In this document: positions 1 through 8,586 of the stretch, in pieces
Position numbering within the stretch: position 1 is the stretch's first letter
Layout of the letters: each line of letters opens with the position of its first letter
NCBI GenBank assembly: GCA_958425285.1
Contig: CATZVV010000009.1
Location: forward strand, 1 to 19,060
DNA: 19,060 bases
Source: an uncultured Lachnoclostridium sp.
GTDB taxonomy: Bacteria; Bacillota; Clostridia; Lachnospirales; Lachnospiraceae
Reading direction: 5' to 3'
Notes under the pieces: model-generated
What the model saw: the letters and a program-made list of their open reading frames with translations, nothing else
What the model was told of the DNA's origin: nothing
Databases searched by the model: none
Position numbers and translations under genes: made by a program

Positions 1-1502
1 AGCAGACCGGTGTAAACTTTAAGGATGTTGCGGGACAGGAAGAAGCTAAAGAGTCATTGACAGAACTGGTGGATTTTTTGAAATATCCTGAGAAGTATCG
101 GAAAATGGGAGCGAAACTGCCAAAGGGAGCACTTTTAGTTGGCCCTCCGGGTACTGGTAAAACCTTGCTTGCCAAAGCTTTGGCAGGGGAAGCCGGTGTG
201 CCATTTTTCTCTCTTTCCGGATCGGATTTTGTAGAGATGTTTGTCGGTGTCGGTGCGTCGCGTGTACGTGATTTGTTTAAGCAGGCAACGAGTATGGCGC
301 CATGTATTATATTCATAGATGAGATTGACGCAATTGGTAAGAGTCGTGACAGTCAGTATGGTGGTGGAAATGATGAGAGAGAGCAGACGTTAAACCAGCT
401 CTTGTCTGAAATGGATGGTTTTGACTCTTCAAAAGGTGTTGTTATTTTAGGAGCAACAAACCGCCCTGAAGTACTTGATAAGGCGTTGCTTAGGCCAGGG
501 CGGTTTGACCGACGGATTATTGTAGAGAAGCCTGACTTGAAAGGCCGCATTGATGTATTAAGAGTACATTCCCATGATGTTCGGATGGATGAAACAGTAG
601 ATTTAGAAGAAATTGCGTTGGCAACGTCTGGTGCGGTTGGTGCAGATTTGGCAAATATGGTAAATGAAGCTGCGATTATGGCAGTAAAACATGGAAGAAA
701 TGCAGTGAATCAGGCAGATTTGTTTGAAGCGGTAGAGGTTGTATTAGCAGGAAAAGAGAAAAAAGATCGCATCCTTGGAAATGAGGAAAAGAAAATCGTG
801 GCTTATCACGAGATTGGACATGCCCTTGTAACAACGCTCCTAAAGCACTCTGAGCCGGTGCAGAAAATAACAATTGTTCCGCGTACGATGGGTGCACTTG
901 GTTATGTCATGCAAGTACCCGAGGAAGAAAAGTATTTGATGAAAAAAGAGGAGCTTCTGGATCGAATTGTAACATTATATGGTGGCCGTGCTGCAGAGGA
1001 AGTGATTTTTAAGTCGGTTACTACAGGAGCTTCTAATGATATTGAAAAAGCAACTGAGTTGGCACGTGCAATGGTAACCCAGTATGGTATGAGTGAAAAA
1101 TTTGGTTTGATTGGACTGGAACGTGTAGAAAGCCGTTATCTGGACGGAAGACCGGTTATGAATTGCGGTGAGCGGACAGAGAGTGAAGTGGATGCAGAAG
1201 TTATGAAAATTTTGAAAGAGTGCTATGAACGTGCTTACAGTCTGGTTGATGGAAATCAAGAGGTTCTTGGGAAACTTGCAGAGCATTTGGTGGAGAAGGA
1301 AACCATTACTGGAAAAGAATTTGTTCGGATTTTTGAAGAGATTACGGGAAAGAAATTGAAGCCGAGAAAATCCGAAAAAGAAAGATTGCAGGAATCTGAA
1401 TCGGAGAACTTAGAGGAAATGGAAGGACAGATTGGAGTTTCAGAAGAGGAAGAAAAGGAACAAGAGGTTGTGTTAGAAAAGGAAAGAGAGAATGAAGTAT
1501 AA
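1..1502 (+). CDS. ftsH: ATP-dependent zinc metalloprotease FtsH (5'-truncated by window edge)
   Basis: Membrane-bound AAA+ protease that extracts and degrades membrane and short-lived cytosolic proteins. The frame is open from base 3, and the first codons read QTGVNFKDVAGQEEAKESL, the family's conserved lead-in to the AAA domain, so the TTG at 57 is internal and the N-terminal membrane segments lie upstream of the window. Visible: Walker A GPPGTGKT (141-164), Walker B (IIFIDEID), the second region of homology ending RPGRFDRR, and the zinc-protease motif HEIGH (807-821), with the downstream SNDIEKAT Asp as probable third zinc ligand. The common form of the motif is HEAGH; Ile in the variable position keeps HExxH intact. 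The C-terminus is a Glu/Lys-rich tail of about 40 residues. The 3' end overlaps the next gene by 11 bases, indicating co-transcription. Identification is firm; which paralogue is not decidable. Confidence 0.96.
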   Translation, partial: QTGVNFKDVAGQEEAKESLTELVDFLKYPEKYRKMGAKLPKGALLVGPPGTGKTLLAKALAGEAGVPFFSLSGSDFVEMFVGVGASRVRDLFKQATSMAPCIIFIDEIDAIGKSRDSQYGGGNDEREQTLNQLLSEMDGFDSSKGVVILGATNRPEVLDKALLRPGRFDRRIIVEKPDLKGRIDVLRVHSHDVRMDETVDLEEIALATSGAVGADLANMVNEAAIMAVKHGRNAVNQADLFEAVEVVLAGKEKKDRILGNEEKKIVAYHEIGHALVTTLLKHSEPVQKITIVPRTMGALGYVMQVPEEEKYLMKKEELLDRIVTLYGGRAAEEVIFKSVTTGASNDIEKATELARAMVTQYGMSEKFGLIGLERVESRYLDGRPVMNCGERTESEVDAEVMKILKECYERAYSLVDGNQEVLGKLAEHLVEKETITGKEFVRIFEEITGKKLKPRKSEKERLQESESENLEEMEGQIGVSEEEEKEQEVVLEKERENEV

Positions 1503-2304
1503 ACTACTGGTTCTGGATGTGGATGGAACTTTGATGACATCGGATAAACGAATTACGGAGGTGACGAGAGAAGCAATTTTTGATGTTCAGCGTCACGGTG
1601 TTTTTGTGGCAATTGCTTCAGGCCGTTGTACGGCTGGAATTATGCCGACCGCAAAAGCAATTGGACTGGATCAGTATGGTGGCTTTATCGTTTCCTATAA
1701 TGGAGCCTCCGCTTATAACTGCAAAACAGGAGAGGTTCCGTTTTCTATTTGCCTTCCTATGGAAATTATACCTGAAATCTATGAGTTTTCCAGAGAATAT
1801 AAAACGGGAATCATGACATATTACAAAAATGTTATTGTGACAGAAAATGAAGCAGATCAGTATATTCAGATTGACGCAAAAGGCTGTAGTATGGAAATTC
1901 AAAAAGTGCAGAATTTTGCAGAAAGTGTTATCTATCCGGTCAATAAGTGCCTCTTGACTGGGGAGCCTTCTCACATGGAACGAGTAGAGCCATGTGCAGC
2001 AAAGGCTTTTGAAGGACGTCTGAGTGTATATCGTTCTGAGGATTTTTATGTAGAGATGATGCCTCTTGGCGTAGATAAGAGTTATGGATTGGAACATTTA
2101 CTGCAAATACTTGGGTTGACGAGGCAGGAGATGATTTGTTGCGGAGATGGGTTTAATGATATATCCATGATTAAGGGGGCAGGCTTAGGCATTGCGATGG
2201 CAAATGCACATGAGGCAGTCAAAAAGGAAGCAGATTATATTGCTCCCGGATGTGACGAAGATGGTCTTGTGGATGTCATAGAGAAGTTTATAAAGGACTG
2301 GTGA
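1492..2304 (+). CDS. Cof-type HAD-IIB family phosphatase
   Basis: Predicted soluble, Mg-dependent haloacid dehalogenase-superfamily phosphatase of 270 residues, normal length for the Cof/YbiV type. All four motifs are visible: DVDGT (Asp9 nucleophile, Asp11 acid/base), SGR at 43-45, Lys196, and GDGFND at 218-223 for metal binding. The region between motifs II and III is long enough for a type IIB cap. Such enzymes typically dephosphorylate sugar phosphates or flavin/pyridoxal phosphates; the substrate cannot be read from the sequence. The ATG at 1492 lies inside the end of ftsH, preceded by a purine-rich GGAAAGAGAG, and the stop lies 7 bases before uvrC, so translation is likely coupled in both directions. 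Family call is strong, substrate unknown. Confidence 0.92.
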   Translation: MKYKLLVLDVDGTLMTSDKRITEVTREAIFDVQRHGVFVAIASGRCTAGIMPTAKAIGLDQYGGFIVSYNGASAYNCKTGEVPFSICLPMEIIPEIYEFSREYKTGIMTYYKNVIVTENEADQYIQIDAKGCSMEIQKVQNFAESVIYPVNKCLLTGEPSHMERVEPCAAKAFEGRLSVYRSEDFYVEMMPLGVDKSYGLEHLLQILGLTRQEMICCGDGFNDISMIKGAGLGIAMANAHEAVKKEADYIAPGCDEDGLVDVIEKFIKDW

Positions 2305-2311
2305 AGATGCT

Positions 2312-4153
2312 ATGGCGAATTTGGAAGAGGATTTGAAAAAGCTGCCGGCTAGACCGGGCGTATATTTAATGCATGATAAGAATGATACCATTATCTATGT
2401 AGGAAAAGCAGTCAGTTTGAAAAACAGGGTCAGGCAGTACTTTCAATCGAGTCGGAATGTTACGGCTAAGATTCAGAAAATGATTGACCAGATTGCCTAC
2501 TTTGAATATATAGTTACAGATAGCGAACTGGAAGCACTCGTGTTGGAATGCAACCTGATTAAAGAGTATAGTCCCAGATATAATACAATGCTTAAGGATG
2601 GGAAGTCCTACCCATTTTTGAAAGTGACGGTTTCGGAAGCCTACCCAAGGCTTCTTTTTGCACGTCAGATGAAGAGGGATGGGGCCAAGTATTATGGACC
2701 ATTTACAAGTGGGAAAGCGATACGGGATACAATCGATTTATTAAATAAGATGTACCACTTGCGGCATTGCCATCGTGTTTTACCCAGAGATGTAGGGAAA
2801 CAGCGTCCTTGCCTGTATTATCAGATGAATCAGTGTAAGGCTCCCTGCCAGGGCTATATTTCTCAGGAAGAATATCGCAGGAATTTTGAAAAGGCAATGC
2901 AATTCCTGGAGGGAAATACAAAAGCAGTTATGGATTTGCTAGAAGAAAGGATGAAAGAGGCAGCTGCTAAATTTGAGTTTGAGGAAGCTGCTGTTTATCG
3001 TGATATGATGGATAGTCTGGCAACTGTGACACAGCGTCAAAAGATTACCTCAAGTGAAATGGAGGACAGAGATATTATCGCCATGGCAAAAGAACAGGAT
3101 GATGCGGTGGTACAGGTGTTTTTTATCCGAAATGGCAAGATTATCGGAAGAGAACACTATTTTTTGACAGGGGTTGCGGAAGAGACAGATGCTCATGTTT
3201 TATCGGAGTTTATTAAGCAGATGTATGCAGGAACTCCATATATTCCAAAGGAGTTGTTTGTAGAAGCGGAGATAGAGGATCAGAAGACTATTTTAAACTG
3301 GCTGTCAGAAAAAAAGGGGAAAAAGGTTTATCTGAGAGTTCCTAAGAGAGGAACAAAGGAACGCTTAGTCGAATTGGCTCAAAAAAATGCAAAACTTATT
3401 TTGGAACAAGATAAGGAAAAATTGAAGCGGAAAGAACAAAAGACGACAGGTGCTATGTCTGAACTGGGTCAGTGGCTGGGACTGGAAGTGATCCGGGTAG
3501 AATCTTTTGATATATCTAATATCAATGGTTTTGAAACGGTTGGTTCTATGGTTGTTTATGAAAATGGGAGACCAAAGAAAAATGATTACCGAAAGTTTCG
3601 GATACATGGGGTCTCGGGACCAGATGATTACGGAGCAATGGAAGAAATGCTCACAAGACGTTTTACACACGGCAGACGTCATGAAAACCGGGATGAGATG
3701 GATTCCTTTAATATTATGCCGGACTTAATTTTAATGGATGGTGGAAAAGGACAGGTCAATGTATGTGAAAAGGTTTTAGAGAATCTTGGAATTGACATCC
3801 CGGTATGTGGCATGGTGAAGGATGACAGGCACCGTACCAGAGGATTGTACTATCAAAATAAAGAAATACCAATTGATACTCATAGTGAGGGATTTCGTTT
3901 GATTACAAGAATTCAGGATGAGACTCATCGGTTTGCGATTGAATATCATCGAAGCCTGCGGAGTAAAGGACAGGTTCATTCAGTATTGGATGATATTGAC
4001 GGAATAGGACCTGCCAGACGCAAGGCGCTGATGAAGTATTACAATTCTATAGAGCAGATGAAGGAAGCGACGTTAGAAGAATTAAAAACAGTTCCTTCCA
4101 TGAATAAGCAGGCAGCTCGGGCAGTTTATGACTATTTTCGTAAAAATAAATGA
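2312..4153 (+). CDS. uvrC: UvrABC excinuclease subunit C
   Basis: Dual-incision endonuclease of nucleotide excision repair, acting with UvrA and UvrB on bulky DNA lesions. The 613 residues match the usual length. Domain order is complete: an N-terminal GIY-YIG nuclease (about 13-92, GVY at 16-18 and YVG at 29-31) for the 3' cut; four cysteines at 153, 167, 175 and 179 in the spacing of the iron-sulfur cluster site described for UvrC; a UVR coiled coil (about 203-238) that contacts UvrB; an RNase H-like nuclease for the 5' cut with Asp400, Asp476 and His539 in the expected motifs; and tandem helix-hairpin-helix segments from about 560 to the end (DGIGPARR, TVPSMNKQ). It starts 7 bases after the HAD gene stop with only a modest GGTGAAG upstream, so coupled translation is likely. 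No sign of damage to the gene. Confidence 0.97.
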   Translation: MANLEEDLKKLPARPGVYLMHDKNDTIIYVGKAVSLKNRVRQYFQSSRNVTAKIQKMIDQIAYFEYIVTDSELEALVLECNLIKEYSPRYNTMLKDGKSYPFLKVTVSEAYPRLLFARQMKRDGAKYYGPFTSGKAIRDTIDLLNKMYHLRHCHRVLPRDVGKQRPCLYYQMNQCKAPCQGYISQEEYRRNFEKAMQFLEGNTKAVMDLLEERMKEAAAKFEFEEAAVYRDMMDSLATVTQRQKITSSEMEDRDIIAMAKEQDDAVVQVFFIRNGKIIGREHYFLTGVAEETDAHVLSEFIKQMYAGTPYIPKELFVEAEIEDQKTILNWLSEKKGKKVYLRVPKRGTKERLVELAQKNAKLILEQDKEKLKRKEQKTTGAMSELGQWLGLEVIRVESFDISNINGFETVGSMVVYENGRPKKNDYRKFRIHGVSGPDDYGAMEEMLTRRFTHGRRHENRDEMDSFNIMPDLILMDGGKGQVNVCEKVLENLGIDIPVCGMVKDDRHRTRGLYYQNKEIPIDTHSEGFRLITRIQDETHRFAIEYHRSLRSKGQVHSVLDDIDGIGPARRKALMKYYNSIEQMKEATLEELKTVPSMNKQAARAVYDYFRKNK

Positions 4154-4159
4154 GAGGGG
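4152..4159 (+). promoter_or_regulatory. Ribosome binding site deciding the ygiQ-like start
   Basis: GAGAGGGG overlaps the uvrC stop codon (4151-4153). It sits seven bases before ATG 4167 but only one base before the in-frame ATG 4161, which favours 4167 as the start of the radical SAM gene. Confidence 0.6.
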
Positions 4160-4166
4160 TATGCAA

Positions 4167-6044
4167 ATGGAGGAACATGAAAAAGAATTTCTACCAATTT
4201 CGAAAAAGGATATGAAGAAGCGTGGATGGAAGCAATGTGATTTTGTTTTCATTATTGGGGATGCATATGTGGATCATTCTTCCTTTGGACCTGCCATTAT
4301 CAGCAGGCATTTGGAGGCAAATGGATATAAAGTGGGGATTATTTCCCAGCCGGATTGGAAAAAGGATGAAAGTATTGCAATCCTTGGAGAACCACGGCTG
4401 GGATTTCTTGTTTGCAGCGGAAATATGGACTCAATGGTAAATCATTTTACTGTTTCCAAAAAGAGAAGAAAACAAGATGCCTACACACCGGGGGGTGAGG
4501 CGGGAAAGCGCCCGGACTATGCAGCAGTAGTTTATTGTAACCTAATCCGTAAAACGTATAAAAAGAAGCCTATTATTGTTGGCGGGATTGAAGCAAGCTT
4601 AAGGCGGCTTGCACATTATGATTATTGGTCGGATAAAGTAAAGCGGTCACTGCTTCTCGATTCTGGAGCAGATTTAATCTCCTATGGAATGGGAGAACGG
4701 AGCATATTAGAAATTGCGGATGCTTTGGAGAGCGGGCTTGATGTAAAGGATATTACCTTTGTGTGTGGCACCGTATATAAGACAAAAACACCGGACGATG
4801 TTTATAATGGTATATATCTTCCAACATTTGGGGAAGTCTCTGCGATTCGTACAAAATATGCAGAGAGTTTTATGACGCAGTACCGGAATACGGATGCATT
4901 TTCTGCCCGGCCTTTGATTGAACCATATCCGAATAAGATGTGGGTTGTGCAAAATCCTCCTTCCAAGCCACTTACTACAGAAGAGTTAGATCATATTTAT
5001 GAATATCCTTATTGTCAGACATATCATCCCTCTTATGAGGGAAAGGGAGGTGTCCCTGCAATTCAGGAAATCCAATTCAGCCTGACAAGCTGCCGTGGGT
5101 GCTTTGGCGGGTGTAACTTCTGCGCATTGACGTTTCATCAGGGAAGGGTTGTTCAGGCACGAAGTCATGAAAGTCTTTTACGAGAAGCGGAAGAAATGAC
5201 GAAGAGAAAAAATTTCAAGGGTTATATTCATGATGTAGGAGGCCCGACCGGCAATTTCCGTGCTCCGGCTTGTGAGAAGCAGAAAGTGAAAGGCGCTTGC
5301 CCGGACAGGCAGTGCCTCTTTCCTAAGCCATGTAAAAATTTAGAGGTAAGTCATAGTGATTATTGTGATTTACTTACAAAGTTAAAAAAGCTTCCGAGGG
5401 TAAAAAAAGTATTTGTTCGTTCCGGGATTCGGTTTGATTATGTGATAGCTGATTCAGATAACCGCTTTCTGAAACAATTATGTCAGGATCATATAAGCGG
5501 GCAATTGAGAGTGGCACCGGAGCACGTATCAGACCCTGTTTTATTTGCGATGGGAAAGCCATCCCGGCATGTGTATGACACTTTTTTAAAACGATATAAG
5601 AAAGCGAATGATCTAACGGGAAAGAAACAATATATTGTACCATATCTGATGTCTTCCCATCCAGGTTCAACGTTGAAAGAGGCTGTAGAATTGGCGGAAT
5701 ATGTAAGAGATTTGGGTTATATGCCGGAACAGGTTCAGGATTTTTACCCGACGCCTTCTACTATTTCAACGTGTATGTATTATACCGGACTTGATCCACG
5801 TACGATGAAGCCAATTTATGTACCCAAATCACCACATGAAAAGGCATTACAGAGGGCATTAATACAGTATCGGAATCCCCAATACTATGAATTAGTGAAA
5901 GAGGCTTTATATCAGGCGGGTCGGCAGGATTTAATCGGATTTGATAAAAAATGCCTGATCCCCCCGAGAGCAATAACAAGGGGAAGGACAGTTTCAAAAA
6001 GCATGGGGAATAGCAGAAAAGGAAGGAGGAGAAAAAGAAAATGA
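4167..6044 (+). CDS. YgiQ-family radical SAM protein
   Basis: Uncharacterised radical SAM protein of the YgiQ type, 625 residues from the chosen start. The 4Fe-4S/SAM motif is CFGGCNFC (Cys312, Cys316, Cys319), preceded by SLTSCRG, which is typical of the family. An N-terminal domain of about 300 residues resembles a cobalamin-binding-like Rossmann fold (FIIGDAYVDH, IISQPDW, GGIEASLRRLAHYDYW). A second cysteine cluster (369, 378, 383, 389) follows the core and may hold another metal site. The tail is very basic (GNSRKGRRRKRK), suggesting RNA or other nucleic-acid contact, which is inference. The longer reading from 4128 would overlap uvrC by 26 bases. The ATG at 4161 leaves only one base after the Shine-Dalgarno GAGAGGGG, while 4167 leaves seven, so I chose 4167. 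The reaction is not known to me. Confidence 0.9.
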   Translation: MEEHEKEFLPISKKDMKKRGWKQCDFVFIIGDAYVDHSSFGPAIISRHLEANGYKVGIISQPDWKKDESIAILGEPRLGFLVCSGNMDSMVNHFTVSKKRRKQDAYTPGGEAGKRPDYAAVVYCNLIRKTYKKKPIIVGGIEASLRRLAHYDYWSDKVKRSLLLDSGADLISYGMGERSILEIADALESGLDVKDITFVCGTVYKTKTPDDVYNGIYLPTFGEVSAIRTKYAESFMTQYRNTDAFSARPLIEPYPNKMWVVQNPPSKPLTTEELDHIYEYPYCQTYHPSYEGKGGVPAIQEIQFSLTSCRGCFGGCNFCALTFHQGRVVQARSHESLLREAEEMTKRKNFKGYIHDVGGPTGNFRAPACEKQKVKGACPDRQCLFPKPCKNLEVSHSDYCDLLTKLKKLPRVKKVFVRSGIRFDYVIADSDNRFLKQLCQDHISGQLRVAPEHVSDPVLFAMGKPSRHVYDTFLKRYKKANDLTGKKQYIVPYLMSSHPGSTLKEAVELAEYVRDLGYMPEQVQDFYPTPSTISTCMYYTGLDPRTMKPIYVPKSPHEKALQRALIQYRNPQYYELVKEALYQAGRQDLIGFDKKCLIPPRAITRGRTVSKSMGNSRKGRRRKRK

Positions 6045-7342
6045 TTCAAAGTATTATGCCGTATTTCTGGCTATTTATCATTTATTCCTTTACCGGGTGG
6101 TGTATTGAGGCAGTAGAAACATCAGTAAGAGAAAAAAAGTTTATTAACCGGGGGGTATTAGATGGACCGATTTGTCCGGTTTATGGAATTATTTTTGTTA
6201 TGATTCATATTTTTTTGCGTGAATTGTCAAATCGCTTCCTTTTTCTTGGGCTGGGAAGTGCTGTTCTGGCAATGGCAGTTCTGATTTTGACCGGAAGATT
6301 TCTCAAGGCAGTTCTCGGTAAGAAATGGTGGGATTTTTCAAAATACAAGTATAATATAGAGGGATATGTAAAACCGACCTCTGTTGTTTTTTTTGCTTTG
6401 GCAGGCATATTCAGTGTTAAGTTTTTGAATCCATTGCTGATGCAGATGTATAGCTGGTTACCGTCTATTGTTATGACTGGTCTTATGCTGGCGGTATCTG
6501 TCATTGTCGGTTTAGATATTATAAGTACGTATGCGGTATTGTTAAAGTGGAAAGGTGGTAAAATTCCGGCAGCAGCTGTAGCAAAAGATTTGCAGGGAGT
6601 GACAGCAAAACTGGGAAACCGAATTTTTTATCACGTACAAAGACGTGTTCACAAAGCTTATCCTGAGACAAAGGAAATGCCGGTTTCGAAACCTGACGAT
6701 AAAGTATTTGCCTCGGGTTGCGGATTTTATAAATTAGTGTGGCTTTTTTTCATCGGAGCCTTCATGGGTGACATCATCGAAACTATTTTTTGTTATGTTA
6801 CAATGGGAGAGTGGATGAGCCGAAGCAGTGTTGTTTATGGACCATTTAGTATTGTGTGGGGGCTTGGGGGAGTTTTGTTGACTTCCTTGCTTTATCGTTT
6901 AAAAGACAGAGAAGACCGCTATTTGTTTTTTGCAGGAACATTGGTTGGTGGAGTGTATGAATACATATGCAGTGTGTTTACAGAAATTGTTTTTGGAACA
7001 GTATTTTGGGATTATAGTGATATTCCATTTAATCTAGGAGGCAGAATTAACCTGTTATATTGTTTTTTCTGGGGATTTGCAGCATTGACTTGGATGAAAT
7101 GGATATATCCGAAATTATCTGACTTGATTGAAAAGATTCCTAAGAAGGCGGGACGAATAATAACCTGGATGATGATTATATTTATGTTGATTAATATCGC
7201 TGTTTCTACTGCTGCAATGGCACGCTATGATAAGCGTTATAATGGACAGGCTCCCGAAAATGAAATGGAAAAATGGCTAGACAGACATTTTGACGACAAT
7301 CGGATGAGGAAAATATACCCAAATGCCATAAAAACCTCTTGA
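6041..7342 (+). CDS. Duplicated CmpB-like (PF06541-type) polytopic membrane protein
   Basis: Integral membrane protein of 433 residues commonly annotated as a putative ABC-transporter permease (CmpB type). No ATPase gene is adjacent, so a transport role is doubtful. The sequence contains two copies of the family motif: residues about 10-50 (FTGWCIEAVETS, then NRGVLDGPICPVYG) and about 238-275 (GAFMGDIIETIF, then RSSVVYGPFSIVWG). Each copy leads a set of hydrophobic helices, so the protein looks like an internal tandem duplication joined by a polar linker of about 50 residues (180-228). The C-terminal 40 residues are polar. ATG 6041 overlaps the preceding stop as ATGA, which indicates translational coupling with the radical SAM gene. 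It is the last gene of the ftsH-uvrC unit, and its stop codon lies inside the -35 hexamer of the next promoter. Substrate and function unknown. Confidence 0.8.
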   Translation: MIQSIMPYFWLFIIYSFTGWCIEAVETSVREKKFINRGVLDGPICPVYGIIFVMIHIFLRELSNRFLFLGLGSAVLAMAVLILTGRFLKAVLGKKWWDFSKYKYNIEGYVKPTSVVFFALAGIFSVKFLNPLLMQMYSWLPSIVMTGLMLAVSVIVGLDIISTYAVLLKWKGGKIPAAAVAKDLQGVTAKLGNRIFYHVQRRVHKAYPETKEMPVSKPDDKVFASGCGFYKLVWLFFIGAFMGDIIETIFCYVTMGEWMSRSSVVYGPFSIVWGLGGVLLTSLLYRLKDREDRYLFFAGTLVGGVYEYICSVFTEIVFGTVFWDYSDIPFNLGGRINLLYCFFWGFAALTWMKWIYPKLSDLIEKIPKKAGRIITWMMIIFMLINIAVSTAAMARYDKRYNGQAPENEMEKWLDRHFDDNRMRKIYPNAIKTS

Positions 7343-7369
7343 CTATGACGTAACGTCATGGTTTATAAT
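7339..7369 (+). promoter_or_regulatory. MerR-type promoter with 19-bp spacer
   Basis: TTGACT (7339-7344) and TATAAT (7364-7369) are separated by 19 bases rather than the usual 17. Long spacers of this kind are the hallmark of promoters activated by MerR-family proteins, which untwist or bend the DNA to realign the hexamers. The -35 contains the stop codon of the previous gene. The expected transcript start is near 7376, leaving a leader of only about 15 bases before the SD AAGGAG (7379-7384). That makes the downstream MerR-fusion gene the direct target. Confidence 0.85.
7345..7359 (+). promoter_or_regulatory. Palindromic operator for the MerR-fusion regulator
   Basis: ATGACGT, a central A, then ACGTCAT: a perfect 7-bp inverted repeat with a one-base centre (7352), placed inside the 19-bp promoter spacer. 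This position and symmetry are the established MerR operator layout. Autoregulation by the adjacent gene product is inferred from position. Confidence 0.82.
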
Positions 7370-7390
7370 AGAGACAATAAGGAGAAGTTG

Positions 7391-8572
7391 ATGAGTGATA
7401 GAAAGTACAGAACCGGAGAATTTGCAAAAAAGGCTGGCGTATCTGTCAGAACGGTTCAATTCTATGAGAAGAAGGGACTGATTCAGCCAAGTGAAATCAG
7501 TGATTCCGGATACCGTTTTTATAATGAAGCTGAGTTTGCAAAGTTACAGAGGATTCTGACTTTGAAACTGCTTGGGTTTTCTTTGGATGAAATTAAAGAG
7601 CTTTCTATGAATGAAGAGGATACGTATTCTATCCAGCACTCCTTTCAGCTTCAGTTGGAGCTTGTCAGAAAACGAATCCGGCACTTGCAGATGGTGGAGG
7701 CATCGATTCAGGAAACATCTGATTTATTTCAGAGAACAAATCGGATTGATTGGGATGGACTTATAAAGTTAATTCGGGTGATTAATATGGAGCATGATTT
7801 AGCAGGGCAATATAAGAATGAGAAAAATACGAGTATTCGTATTGCTTTGCATGAACGCTATTCGACAAATCCTCAGAATTGGTTCTCCTGGCTGTTTGAT
7901 CAGATTCCGGAGAAATATTGGAACCGTGTCTTGGAAGTGGGGTGCGGGAATGGTGCTTTTTGGAGTGTGAATGCGGGACGAATTCCTACGGAAGCACAGA
8001 TTGTTTTATCCGATATATCCTCTGGTATGCTTGAGGATGCAGGAAAAAATCTGGCGGGGGAAGAGCAGATACAATATCAATTGTTTGATTGTCATGATAT
8101 ACCTTATGGGAAGGATTCTTTTGATTTAATTATAGCAAATCACGTTCTCTTTTACTCAAAAAATATAAAAGCTGCTTTGTCTCAGATTCAGCGGGTAATG
8201 ACAGCAGATGGTATGTTTCTCTGTGCTACTTATGGCAGTGGGCATATGAAAGAAATTGAGTTAATCTGTAAGGAATTTAACCCGAAGATTTCGTTGTCAC
8301 CAGTTCGTTTATATGAAATATTCGGATTGGAAAATGGCGGTGAAATATTAAAAGAATTCTTTCATCGGGTACAAAAAAGGGAATATAGTGACATGCTTAT
8401 TGTAACAGAAGCACAGGATTTATTGGATTATATTATGTCCTGCCATGGCAATCAGCAGGAGTTCATTATGCCTTATTATGAGGAATTTAAAAACTTTCTT
8501 GAGAGAAAAATGAAAAGATGGGGAAATCTAAAAATAACAAAGCAGGCAGGTGTTTTTCTCTGTCAAAAATGA
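7391..8572 (+). CDS. MerR-family regulator fused to a SAM-dependent methyltransferase
   Basis: Predicted 393-residue two-domain protein. Residues about 5-75 form a MerR winged-helix head (YRTGEFAKKAGVSVRTVQFYEKKGLI, then SGYRFYNEAE and LGFSLDEIKEL), followed by a helical dimerisation coil (about 80-117). Residues about 150-290 are a class I methyltransferase: motif I EVGCGNG at 182-188, an acidic SDIS at 207-210, and FDLIIANHVLFY near 244-255. The C-terminal 100 residues probably complete the enzyme or form a substrate cap. A methyltransferase thus occupies the place of the usual effector domain. A longer reading from ATG 7358 would begin inside the operator and upstream of the expected transcript start; ATG 7391, six bases after AAGGAG, is preferred. 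It heads a six-gene same-strand run and likely controls it. Ligand and methyl acceptor are unknown. Confidence 0.9.
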   Translation: MSDRKYRTGEFAKKAGVSVRTVQFYEKKGLIQPSEISDSGYRFYNEAEFAKLQRILTLKLLGFSLDEIKELSMNEEDTYSIQHSFQLQLELVRKRIRHLQMVEASIQETSDLFQRTNRIDWDGLIKLIRVINMEHDLAGQYKNEKNTSIRIALHERYSTNPQNWFSWLFDQIPEKYWNRVLEVGCGNGAFWSVNAGRIPTEAQIVLSDISSGMLEDAGKNLAGEEQIQYQLFDCHDIPYGKDSFDLIIANHVLFYSKNIKAALSQIQRVMTADGMFLCATYGSGHMKEIELICKEFNPKISLSPVRLYEIFGLENGGEILKEFFHRVQKREYSDMLIVTEAQDLLDYIMSCHGNQQEFIMPYYEEFKNFLERKMKRWGNLKITKQAGVFLCQK

Positions 8573-8586
8573 AAGGATTGAGAGGT

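Noticed and set aside
975..1286. 103-codon open frame on the - strand inside ftsH
   Set aside because: Antisense shadow of a conserved protease domain with no independent start signals.
1618..2097. 159-codon open frame on the - strand
   Set aside because: Lies wholly inside the HAD phosphatase gene, which has all four catalytic motifs; the antisense product shows no recognisable domain and no SD.
3675..3682. GACGTCAT inside uvrC, resembling half of the MerR operator
   Set aside because: It lacks the 7-1-7 symmetry and any flanking promoter hexamers with a 19-bp spacer; an 8-base match is expected by chance.
7358..7390. N-terminal extension of the MerR-fusion protein from ATG 7358
   Set aside because: That ATG lies inside the operator and upstream of the expected transcript start; ATG 7391 has a good SD and matches the family N-terminus.
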